44,223 nucleotides of DNA, from positions 1 through 44,223 of the forward strand of contig CACZIT010000027.1 in NCBI GenBank assembly GCA_902781315.1, in the 5' to 3' direction. Source of the DNA: an uncultured Prevotellaceae bacterium. Its GTDB lineage: Bacteria > Bacteroidota > Bacteroidia > Bacteroidales > Bacteroidaceae. Position 1 is the stretch's first letter. The number at the start of each line of letters is the position of its first letter. Both the position numbers and the translations under genes were made by a program. Shown one piece after another: positions 32,165 to 39,202 of this stretch. The notes beneath the pieces were generated by a model. The model was not told the origin of the DNA. It saw nothing but the letters and a program-made list of their open reading frames with translations, and searched no databases.

Positions 32165-33766
32165 ATGACTACAATGAGAAAATATCTTTATGGCACACTG
32201 CTCATCCTGCTCACCGCTTGCCAGCAGGTGAAGGTGCCCGAATCGTTCAAGCAGAGCAATCAGTTGCCTGCCATCTATCCCAAATACACCGAGGTGACAG
32301 TGCCCATCAACATTGCACCGCTCTCGTTCGAACTGCAGCAGCCCACCACGGCCACGCAGATGGTGGCCCGCTACTCCTTCGGCAGCGACGAAATCGTCTG
32401 CGGAGGCGACGACCTGAAGGCTTGCCCCGATGTCGACGCGTGGCACCAGCTCGCCCGGAAGGCCAGCGGAAAAGCCATCAGCGTGGAGGTCTATTCCCAA
32501 CAGCAGGACGGCCAGTGGACGCGCTTCAAACCGTTCAACATCTACGTCTCGCCCGACTCTATAGACCCCTACATCAGCTACCGACTCATATCGCCCTCCT
32601 ACGTCACCTACGAAGAGCTGACCATCAATCAGCGCAACATCGAAAACTACGACGAGAGCGTCATCTACGACAACATGCTCTGCGGCGACGAGGTCAACGG
32701 ACAATGCATCAACTGCCACAACTACCAGCAGCAGAATCCCGGCCGCTTCCAGTTCCACGCCCGCCAGAAGCACGGCGGAACGTTCATTGCCTACGACGGC
32801 GAGGTGAAGAAGGTCAACATGAAGAACGACTCCATCCTCTCTGCCGGTGTCTATCCATCGTGGCACCCTTGGCTGAAGCTCATCGCCTACTCCACCAATA
32901 AGACCATGCAGAGCTTCCACACGCGCGACATCAACAAGATTGAAGTGCTCGACTCCGAAAGCGACCTCATCGTTTACGACGTCGACCGCGACGAAGTGAT
33001 GAACATCGAGAACGACCCGCACGAGTTTGAAGTGTTCCCCTTCTGGTCGCCCGACGGACGCTGGCTCTACTATTGCAGTGCCCACTTCGTCTATTCGGCC
33101 GACACCGTGAACACGGCGGAGACCATCGGACGCGGCATGGAAATCAAGTACAGCATCTATCGCAAGGCCTTTAATCCCGACACCCGCGAGTTCGGCCCGC
33201 GCCAGATGGTGCTCGATGCTGCAGGCGTCAGCAAGAGTGCCACGCTGCCACGCATCTCGCCCGACGGCCGATGGCTCATGGTGGCCCTCGGCAACTGGGG
33301 ATGCTTCCACATCTGGCACCGCGACGCCGACCTCTGGATGCTCGACCTGCAAGCCTTCGACCAACTCGTGGGCGTCAGCAAGGACAACACGACGCAGACG
33401 CTCAGCCCCACCTTCGACCAGTTACAGCAGACTGCCATCCTGCGCCCCCTCAGCGAAATCAACTCCGACAACGTTGAGAGTTATCACTCCTGGTCGCACA
33501 GCGGACGCTGGGTCATCTTCTCCAGCCGACGCACCGACGGTGTCTACACGCGTCCGTTCATTGCCCACTTCGACAGCAACGGCCGTGGCACAAAGCCCTT
33601 CGAACTGCCTTGTGCCGACCCCGACTACCACCGCCAGTTCATGAAGAGCTACAACATTCCTGAATTCATGCTCGGCCCCGTCACCACCACGCCGCAGCAG
33701 ATTGCCGACGTGCTGAAGAACGACGACATTCCGCCCGTGAAATACGTGCAGAAACTGAGCAAGTAG
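32165..33766 (+). CDS. PD40 beta-propeller lipoprotein with a CxxCH motif
   Basis: A 533-residue lipoprotein (lipobox LLTAC, Cys19). After a sandwich-like region there is a heme c attachment motif CINCH (181-185), then several WD40/TolB-like PD40 repeats with SPDGRW, SHSGRW and related cores. A single heme c in a periplasmic or outer-membrane lipoprotein would need cytochrome c maturation and points to an electron-transfer or redox-sensing role. The alternative is a CxxCH that binds no heme. It follows the DUF6057 gene by 21 bases. A second ATG at 32174 is an equally good start. The gene ends at a terminator (33799-33834). Confidence 0.78.
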   Translation: MTTMRKYLYGTLLILLTACQQVKVPESFKQSNQLPAIYPKYTEVTVPINIAPLSFELQQPTTATQMVARYSFGSDEIVCGGDDLKACPDVDAWHQLARKASGKAISVEVYSQQQDGQWTRFKPFNIYVSPDSIDPYISYRLISPSYVTYEELTINQRNIENYDESVIYDNMLCGDEVNGQCINCHNYQQQNPGRFQFHARQKHGGTFIAYDGEVKKVNMKNDSILSAGVYPSWHPWLKLIAYSTNKTMQSFHTRDINKIEVLDSESDLIVYDVDRDEVMNIENDPHEFEVFPFWSPDGRWLYYCSAHFVYSADTVNTAETIGRGMEIKYSIYRKAFNPDTREFGPRQMVLDAAGVSKSATLPRISPDGRWLMVALGNWGCFHIWHRDADLWMLDLQAFDQLVGVSKDNTTQTLSPTFDQLQQTAILRPLSEINSDNVESYHSWSHSGRWVIFSSRRTDGVYTRPFIAHFDSNGRGTKPFELPCADPDYHRQFMKSYNIPEFMLGPVTTTPQQIADVLKNDDIPPVKYVQKLSK

Positions 33767-33798
33767 CATTCTTATTTCGCTTTCCACTAAGCAGATAG

Positions 33799-33834
33799 TT
33801 GGCACAAGTTCACCCCAACGTGGGCTTGTGCCAA
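33799..33834 (+). terminator. terminator after PD40 lipoprotein gene
   Basis: TTGGCACAAG (33799-33808) pairs perfectly with CTTGTGCCAA (33825-33834); CCCA/TGGG can form an inner stem. T-rich sequence follows. Confidence 0.75.
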
Positions 33835-33923
33835 TTTATGTTTTCGCAAAAAAAATAATCCATTATCGTGCAAGGTTTCCGCACAATCTGAGTTATATAG
33901 ATAGAAAACAACATTCCGCAAAT

Positions 33924-34712
33924 ATGAAAAAGAGTCCCATCACACTGGCCTTCAGCCTCGTCGCCTTCTTCCTTGCCAGCCTGCTGCTCGCTGGTTGCAC
34001 CATCGGCGACGACGCTATTAGTGACGATCCGATAAATGGCCCCTCCGACTATTATCCCGTCAAACAAGCCACGGGCGTGTTCGAGGCGCAATGGCTGGTC
34101 GACCGAACCGCCATCGGCACGACCACCCTCACCTCCCTCGCCGACAGTTCCCTTCTCATCCAGAGTCTGCCTGCCGAGTGGCTGGCCAACCAGCTTCTGG
34201 CCGAACAGGCCCATTCGGCCATCAGCAACTCGTCGCCCCCCACCCTACTCAGCTACACCCCCGTCGGCTACAGTTTTCAGAATTCCTATTTCTCAGCAGC
34301 CAACACGCAGCAGGCCCAGACCGACTACGTCAATGGAACCGTGGTCGTGAAGCCTTTCGGAGAGATGTTCACACTTTATTTTGAATTCTCCACCATCGAG
34401 TCTTTCCGCCCCACCCAGGAGCAACTCGATGCCAGCAGCGACAGCATCTTCGCCTATAACGAGTACTACCTCAACTATCTCCACCTGAACCAGCAGCAGT
34501 CGGTGGGCATGTTCAGCCAGGCCGACGATGCTTGGACGCTGAAGTTCCAGGCCGACAGCCTCACCACCATTCACTGCCGCGATATGGTGAAGTGGTATAG
34601 CCTCGACGACCGAGGCCAAGCAAGCCGCACCACCGTCGTCTGCGACACCATTGGCCAACGGTTTGCCTCGCCGCTCAGCCTCAGCCTCATCACCACGCGG
34701 CGACAGAAATAA
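33924..34712 (+). CDS. lipoprotein of unknown function
   Basis: A 262-residue protein with a lipoprotein signal (MKKSPITLAFSLVAFF, then LLLAGC). The rest is Ser/Thr/Gln rich with predicted beta strands and no motif I can assign. The start at 33924 gives a canonical signal; the longer frame from 33828 would run through the downstream part of a terminator. It precedes the ECF sigma factor gene by 45 bases and may belong to the same operon as a regulated or accessory envelope protein. Confidence 0.7.
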   Translation: MKKSPITLAFSLVAFFLASLLLAGCTIGDDAISDDPINGPSDYYPVKQATGVFEAQWLVDRTAIGTTTLTSLADSSLLIQSLPAEWLANQLLAEQAHSAISNSSPPTLLSYTPVGYSFQNSYFSAANTQQAQTDYVNGTVVVKPFGEMFTLYFEFSTIESFRPTQEQLDASSDSIFAYNEYYLNYLHLNQQQSVGMFSQADDAWTLKFQADSLTTIHCRDMVKWYSLDDRGQASRTTVVCDTIGQRFASPLSLSLITTRRQK

Positions 34713-34757
34713 TCACGAATCCCCAAAAACTCTCAGACACACGACGAGGATAAGACA

Positions 34758-35321
34758 TTGGAAACCGAACTAACACTGCTGCAAGCCGTGAAAGAAGGCG
34801 ACCGACAGGCCATGAGACGCCTGTACGAACGCTACGTGGGATATGCCATGGCCACAAGCCTCAGGTATATCCCTTCACGCGACGACGCACAGGATGTCGT
34901 GCAGGATGCCTTCGTCAGAGTCTTCACCTCCATCGCCTCTTTCACCTATCGTGGCGAAGGATCGCTCAGGAGTTGGATCATCAGCATCGTGGTACACCGC
35001 GCACTCGACGTGCTGCGCGACCGCGGCCGACTGCTCATCGTGGGCGACGAGCAACTGGCTGCCGAACTGCCCGAAGCCGACCCGCCCGTGGAACAACTGC
35101 CGCCACAGCGGCTCACCCAACTCATCGCACAACTGCCCGACGGCTATCGCACCGTGCTCAACCTCCACGTCTTCGAGGGACTCAGCCACAAGGACATAGC
35201 CCGACACCTCGGCATCAAACCCGATACCTCGGCGTCGCAGTATCTGCGCGCCAAGCGAATGCTCGCCCGACTCATCAGGGAAGAATTGAATATTGAGAAC
35301 CGAAACTTTGAACGCAAATGA
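34758..35321 (+). CDS. ECF-type RNA polymerase sigma factor
   Basis: A 187-residue sigma-70 family protein. Region 2: DRQAMRRLYERYVGYAMATS, YIPSRDDAQDVVQDAFVRVF and GSLRSWIISIVVHRALDVLR. Region 4: LIAQLPDGYRTVLNLHVFEG, LSHKDIARHLGIKPDTSASQ, YLRAKRMLARLI. The start seems to be TTG at 34758; no ATG lies at a better place. It overlaps the next gene by four bases (ATGA), the usual arrangement of an ECF factor with its cognate membrane regulator. Confidence 0.93.
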   Translation: METELTLLQAVKEGDRQAMRRLYERYVGYAMATSLRYIPSRDDAQDVVQDAFVRVFTSIASFTYRGEGSLRSWIISIVVHRALDVLRDRGRLLIVGDEQLAAELPEADPPVEQLPPQRLTQLIAQLPDGYRTVLNLHVFEGLSHKDIARHLGIKPDTSASQYLRAKRMLARLIREELNIENRNFERK

Positions 35322-36637
35322 ACAACGACTGGACAGACAAACTGCGCGAACGACTGGCCGACCATCAAGAGCCCGCCAGCGACGACCTCTGGGCCTCCAT
35401 TGAAGCCCAACTGGACGCTCAGCCTTCCGCACCGGTGGCTGAGCAGCCCCAGCCCGACGCGCCACTCGCGCCGGCGACACGCAGCATACGCCTGCGCCGA
35501 TGGAGCATTGCCGCTGCCATCGCCCTCCTGCTTGCCACAGGTGGCGCTCTCCTCATGCCCAGTAGCGACGAGACGCCTGTAGTGGCTCAAAGGTCAACGC
35601 CTGCGGAGACTCAAAGGCCAACTCCTGCGGAGGTTCAAAGTGAAACGCCTGCGACGATTCAGAGTACTACGTCTTCAACACTTCTAAGTGCAAAGGCTGC
35701 GACGGTTCAGAGTACTACGTCTTCAACACTTCTAAGTGCAAAGGCTGCGACGGTTCAAAGTACTACGCCTTCGGAGGAGCAAAGCGCTATGTCAATGGAA
35801 AGTCAAAGCGCAACGCCTGCGGAGGAGCAAAGTGCAGCGCCTGCGGAGGTTCAAGGTACTACGCCTGCAGAGGTTCAAAAGTCTACACCCGGCAACTTGG
35901 TTGCCATAAACCGCGACGAAATCGACTTGAATCGTGACGAGGTCGCATTGAACCGCAACAAAGTTGCCATGACCCGCGACGAGGTCGCCCTTGCCCTTTA
36001 TGCCTCCAACGGTCTCGGCAATCAGCAGGCGCAGAACCCAGTGCTCATGAGCGACTATCTGGCCAACTCCTTCAACTCACTCAACGAATACGCCCATTCC
36101 ACGCGCCGCGGTGTGCCTCAGGCCATCATGCTTGCCAACTACAGCGAGCAAGCTAACCATAAGATGCCATTCTCGGTGGGTCTCACCATATCGAAGCGCA
36201 TCGGCGACCGCTGGGCCGTGCAGAGCGGCATCCTCTACACCCGCGCCGAGTCCGAATTCATCAACCGAATGAACAAGGCCGTCGTCACCACCCAGCAGCG
36301 GCTCCACTACCTCGGCATTCCGCTTCAGCTGCGCTACGACTTCTGGCGCCTGAGCCGTTTCACCACCTATGCCGCCGCCGGCGCACAGGCCGACTACAAC
36401 ATCAGTGCCGAGCGCCGCACCGAGGGTGTCGACGTCCAGATGCACCGCGACCGCCTGCAGTGGTCGTTCTCGGCAGCCCTCGGCGTGCAATACAATCCTG
36501 TGCCCGCCGTCGGAGTATTCGGTGAAGCCGCCCTGCGCTACTATCCCGACAACGGCAGCAGTGTCCAGAACTACTTCAAGGACAAGCCCTTAGGCCCCTC
36601 CCTGCAAGCCGGACTGCGCTTCAACATCAGCCATTAG
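35318..36637 (+). CDS. ECF-linked membrane protein with beta-barrel domain
   Basis: A 439-residue protein. Residues 1-60 are charged and cytoplasm-like (WTDKLRERLADHQEPASDDL is a pattern seen in Bacteroidetes partners of ECF factors), one transmembrane helix lies at about 62-80, then comes a low-complexity linker of twelve 8-residue repeats (92-187) and a short heptad-like repeat (NRDEIDL, NRDEVAL, NRNKVAM, TRDEVAL). The C-terminus from about 280 looks like an outer-membrane barrel (FSVGLTISKRIGDRWAVQSG, LGIPLQLRYDFWRLS, AGLRFNISH). The likely role is anti-sigma control coupled to the envelope. An inner-membrane helix plus an outer-membrane barrel in one chain would span the periplasm via the linker. 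It overlaps the sigma gene by four bases. Confidence 0.75.
   Translation: MNNDWTDKLRERLADHQEPASDDLWASIEAQLDAQPSAPVAEQPQPDAPLAPATRSIRLRRWSIAAAIALLLATGGALLMPSSDETPVVAQRSTPAETQRPTPAEVQSETPATIQSTTSSTLLSAKAATVQSTTSSTLLSAKAATVQSTTPSEEQSAMSMESQSATPAEEQSAAPAEVQGTTPAEVQKSTPGNLVAINRDEIDLNRDEVALNRNKVAMTRDEVALALYASNGLGNQQAQNPVLMSDYLANSFNSLNEYAHSTRRGVPQAIMLANYSEQANHKMPFSVGLTISKRIGDRWAVQSGILYTRAESEFINRMNKAVVTTQQRLHYLGIPLQLRYDFWRLSRFTTYAAAGAQADYNISAERRTEGVDVQMHRDRLQWSFSAALGVQYNPVPAVGVFGEAALRYYPDNGSSVQNYFKDKPLGPSLQAGLRFNISH
35591..35878 (+). repeat. twelve 24-base repeats in a periplasmic linker
   Basis: Twelve units of 24 bases, consensus encoding S-T-T-P-A-E-V-Q. Units 4-5 (STTSSTLL SAKAATVQ) are duplicated as units 6-7 with almost no base change, so the array has recently grown by a 48-base step. 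All units keep the frame. Length variation would change the reach of the linker between the membrane helix and the barrel domain. Confidence 0.92.
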
Positions 36638-36653
36638 TACATTCCCAACGATT

Positions 36654-36778
36654 TACCAGCGCCAGGTACACGGTTTACCACGGCCTGGTACATCGTTTAC
36701 CACGGCCTGGTACATCGTTTACCACGGCCTGGTACACGGTGTACCACACGCTGGTACATGGCCTGGAACGACCTTGTA
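36654..36778. repeat. 22-base array of TACCA-N5-TGGTA palindromes
   Basis: Palindromic 15-base sites begin at 36654, 36676, 36698, 36720 and 36742, exactly 22 bases apart. The middle three are identical (TACCACGGCCTGGTA); the first is TACCAGCGCCAGGTA and the fifth TACCACACGCTGGTA. A decayed sixth lies in phase at 36764. The array fills most of the space between the barrel gene and the topB promoter. A period of 22 bases is about two helical turns, so sites would lie on roughly the same face of the DNA. Confidence 0.88.
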
Positions 36779-36870
36779 CCGTGAGCAGAAGCTTTCAACA
36801 CCCGTTCTGTAGCACGCTGATGTAAAATCGACGAAAGCGGAACTGCCGCAAAGGAAAAGAGAGAAAAAAG

Positions 36871-36902
36871 TTGCTTCTTGTCAGTTTTTTGTTGTACCTT
36901 TG
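36871..36902 (+). promoter_or_regulatory. promoter of topB
   Basis: TTG (36871-36873 or 36878-36880) and TACCTTTG (36895-36902) fit the Bacteroidetes -33/-7 pattern. The -7 box ends four bases before the ATG at 36907, which rules out the longer start at 36871 and suggests a very short or absent leader. Confidence 0.78.
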
Positions 36903-36906
36903 CAGC

Positions 36907-39156
36907 ATGATTGTTTGCATAGCAGAGAAACCAAGCGTCGGTCGCGACATTGCCCGCATCATTGGGGCAACCCGCGACTGCAAGAACTATATGGAGGGCA
37001 ACGGCTATCAGGTGACGTGGACGTTCGGTCACCTGTGCACGTTGAAGGAACCCCACGACTACACCGACCAGTGGAAACGTTGGTCGCTGGGCGCGTTGCC
37101 GATGTTGCCGTCGCGATTCGGCATCAAGCTCATTGACGACAGCGGCATCAAGCAGCAGTTTGCCGTCATCGAGCGACTGATGCAAGCCGCCGACGGCATC
37201 GTGAACTGCGGCGATGCCGGACAGGAAGGAGAACTCATTCAGCGCTGGGTGATGCAGAAGGCAGGCGCCCGGTGCCCAGTCAAGCGGCTGTGGATATCGT
37301 CGATGACCGACGAGGCCATCCGCGAGGGCTTTGCCAAGCTGAAGGACCAGTCGGAATATCAGTCGCTCTACCTGGCCGGACTCTCGCGCGCCATCGGCGA
37401 CTGGCTGCTGGGCATGAACGCCACGCGTCTCTACACGCTGAAGTACGGGCAGAACCGCCAGGTGCTGTCGATAGGTCGCGTGCAGACGCCTACGCTGGCC
37501 CTCATCGTGAACCGCCAGAAGGAGATTGACAACTTCAAGCCCGAGCCCTACTGGGTGCTGGCCACCATCTATCGCGACACGACGTTCACTGCCACGAAGG
37601 GGCGCTTCAACTCGAAGGAAGAGGGCGAGCAGGCGTTCCAACTGATTGAGGGGCACCCGTTTACGGTGACAAGCGTCGAGAAGAAGAAGGGCACAGAGGC
37701 TCCGCCGCAACTCTACGACCTGACGTCGCTGCAGGTGGACTGCAACAAGAAGTTCGGCTTCTCGGCCGAACTGACGCTCAACCTCATACAAAGTCTCTAC
37801 GAAAAGAAAATCACCACCTATCCGCGTGTGGACACCCGCTACCTGTCGGACGACATCTATGCGAAGTGCCCGCAGACGATGAACGGACTGTTCCAGACGC
37901 GCTTCGCCGGCCAGTCGCCTTACGCCGAACTGGTGCGCCCGCTGGGCGGCAAGCCACTCAAGAAGTCGAAGAAGGTGTTCGACTCGACGAAGGTGACCGA
38001 CCACCATGCCATCATCCCCACGGGGGTGGTGCCGCAGGGCCTGAGCGACATGGAGCAGAAGGTGTTCAATCTGGTGGCATTGCGCTTCATCGCCGTGTTC
38101 TATCCCGACTGCAAGTTCTCGACTACGACCGTGCTGGGAATTGTTCAGGGAGTTCAAGGAGTTCAAGGAGTTCAGGGAGTTCAGGGAGTTCAAGGAGTTC
38201 AAGGAGAACAGGGGGGGGCTGCTGAGTCCGCGGAAAAGGAGAAGGGCATTGAGTTCAAAGCCAGCGGCAAAGAGATTCTGGAGGCTGGATGGCGCGTAGT
38301 ATATAAGAGGACCACCCCCAACGCAGCAGAAGGAGGAGAGGGACTGCCAGACGAAGAGAACACTTCGTCTAACGGCTCAGAAGGAGGGGAAGGTCAGACT
38401 GAAGAGAAGACGCTGCCCACCTTCGTCGAGGGAGAGAGCGGTCCTCACAAGCCCACGCTCACGGAGAAATGGACCACACCGCCACCCTACTACACGGAGG
38501 CCACGCTGCTGCGCGCCATGGAGACGGCAGGCAAGTTTGTCGACGACGAGGAACTGCGCGCCGCGCTGAAAGAAAACGGCATCGGACGCCCCTCGAGTCG
38601 GGCCGGCATTATTGAAACACTTTTCAAGCGCCACTACATACGCCGTGAGCGCAAGCGCCTGGTGGCCACGCCGACAGGTATCGAACTCATCGACCTCATC
38701 AAGGAAGAACTGCTGAAGAGCTGCGAGTTGACGGGCATCTGGGAGAAGAAACTGCGCGACATTGAGCACAAGAAATATGATGCCGGACAGTTCATCGAGG
38801 AGCTGAAGCAGCAAATCACGCAGATTGTGAACGACGTGCTGCGCGACAACGAGCCCAGACGGATTACGCTGGAGCCTGCCGACAAGAGCCTCACCCCCAG
38901 CCTCTCCCCGGTAGGGAGCGGAGAAGGGGCAGCCCCGGCTACTAAGAAGAAAAGGAAAGCAAGTACGAAAAAAGCCTCTGGTGGCACGAAGGTGCTGAAG
39001 AAAGAAAACGCTGTGCCGACGGTGGGCGACAAGTGTCCGCTGTGTGGCCGTGGCACGGTGATACAGGGACGCACGGCCTACGGCTGTTCGCGCTGGAACG
39101 ACCCGCAGGACCCCTGCTCGTGGCGTCTGCCGATTGTACAGCCCCCATCGCAGTAG
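36907..39156 (+). CDS. topB: DNA topoisomerase III with three repeat-derived inserts
   Basis: A 749-residue type IA topoisomerase. N-terminal TOPRIM (MIVCIAEKPSVGRDIARIIG; acidic NCGDAGQEGELI), QVLSIGRVQTPTLALIV, the active tyrosine in KKITTYPRVDTRYLSDDIY, VTDHHAIIPTG, and the late core ENGIGRPSSRAGIIETLFKR. The C-terminus has a four-Cys zinc motif (CPLCGRG and YGCSRWNDPQDPC). Three stretches look foreign: about 411-436 (VQG repeats between TTTVLG and IEFKASGKEILEAGW), about 468-503 (TTPNAAEGGEG and SNGSEGGEG) and about 662-677 (LTPSLSPVGSGEGAA). All lie in linkers or loops. It follows a 22-base palindrome array and its own promoter. Confidence 0.95.
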   Translation: MIVCIAEKPSVGRDIARIIGATRDCKNYMEGNGYQVTWTFGHLCTLKEPHDYTDQWKRWSLGALPMLPSRFGIKLIDDSGIKQQFAVIERLMQAADGIVNCGDAGQEGELIQRWVMQKAGARCPVKRLWISSMTDEAIREGFAKLKDQSEYQSLYLAGLSRAIGDWLLGMNATRLYTLKYGQNRQVLSIGRVQTPTLALIVNRQKEIDNFKPEPYWVLATIYRDTTFTATKGRFNSKEEGEQAFQLIEGHPFTVTSVEKKKGTEAPPQLYDLTSLQVDCNKKFGFSAELTLNLIQSLYEKKITTYPRVDTRYLSDDIYAKCPQTMNGLFQTRFAGQSPYAELVRPLGGKPLKKSKKVFDSTKVTDHHAIIPTGVVPQGLSDMEQKVFNLVALRFIAVFYPDCKFSTTTVLGIVQGVQGVQGVQGVQGVQGVQGEQGGAAESAEKEKGIEFKASGKEILEAGWRVVYKRTTPNAAEGGEGLPDEENTSSNGSEGGEGQTEEKTLPTFVEGESGPHKPTLTEKWTTPPPYYTEATLLRAMETAGKFVDDEELRAALKENGIGRPSSRAGIIETLFKRHYIRRERKRLVATPTGIELIDLIKEELLKSCELTGIWEKKLRDIEHKKYDAGQFIEELKQQITQIVNDVLRDNEPRRITLEPADKSLTPSLSPVGSGEGAAPATKKKRKASTKKASGGTKVLKKENAVPTVGDKCPLCGRGTVIQGRTAYGCSRWNDPQDPCSWRLPIVQPPSQ
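38139..38213 (+). repeat. GGAGTTCAA tandem word in topB
   Basis: About seven copies of the 9-base word GTTCAAGGA/GTTCAGGGA, read as VQG. The word is the same as the flanks of family A in the NRPS. No family A core is present in this place. Confidence 0.9.
38311..38412 (+). repeat. C/G-rich insert in topB
   Basis: Two related halves (CCCCCAACGCAGCAGAAGGA with GGAGAGG, and TCTAACGGCTCAGAAGGAGG with GGAAGG) encode NAAEGGEG and NGSEGGEG. They resemble family B hairpin remnants placed in tandem. Confidence 0.55.
38890..38938 (+). repeat. C/G hairpin insert in topB C-terminal linker
   Basis: CTCACCCCCAGCCTCTCCCC, GGTA, GGGAGCGGAGAAGGGG: pyrimidine and purine arms around a short centre. It gives LTPSLSPVGSGEG, a peptide type typical of hairpin repeats read through in proteins of other bacteria. 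Confidence 0.65.
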
Positions 39157-39202
39157 TGAGGGGGGAGTCAGAGTCCCTACTCAAGCAAAAAGAGAAACCC
39201 TA

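Noticed and set aside
36654-36778. CRISPR-like array
   Set aside because: The 22-base units follow each other without unique spacers of 30 bases or so, and no cas gene is near.
39134-39202. Longer sulfatase start
   Set aside because: The 23 extra residues overlap the end of topB and lack leader character, while the ATG at 39203 gives a clear signal peptide.
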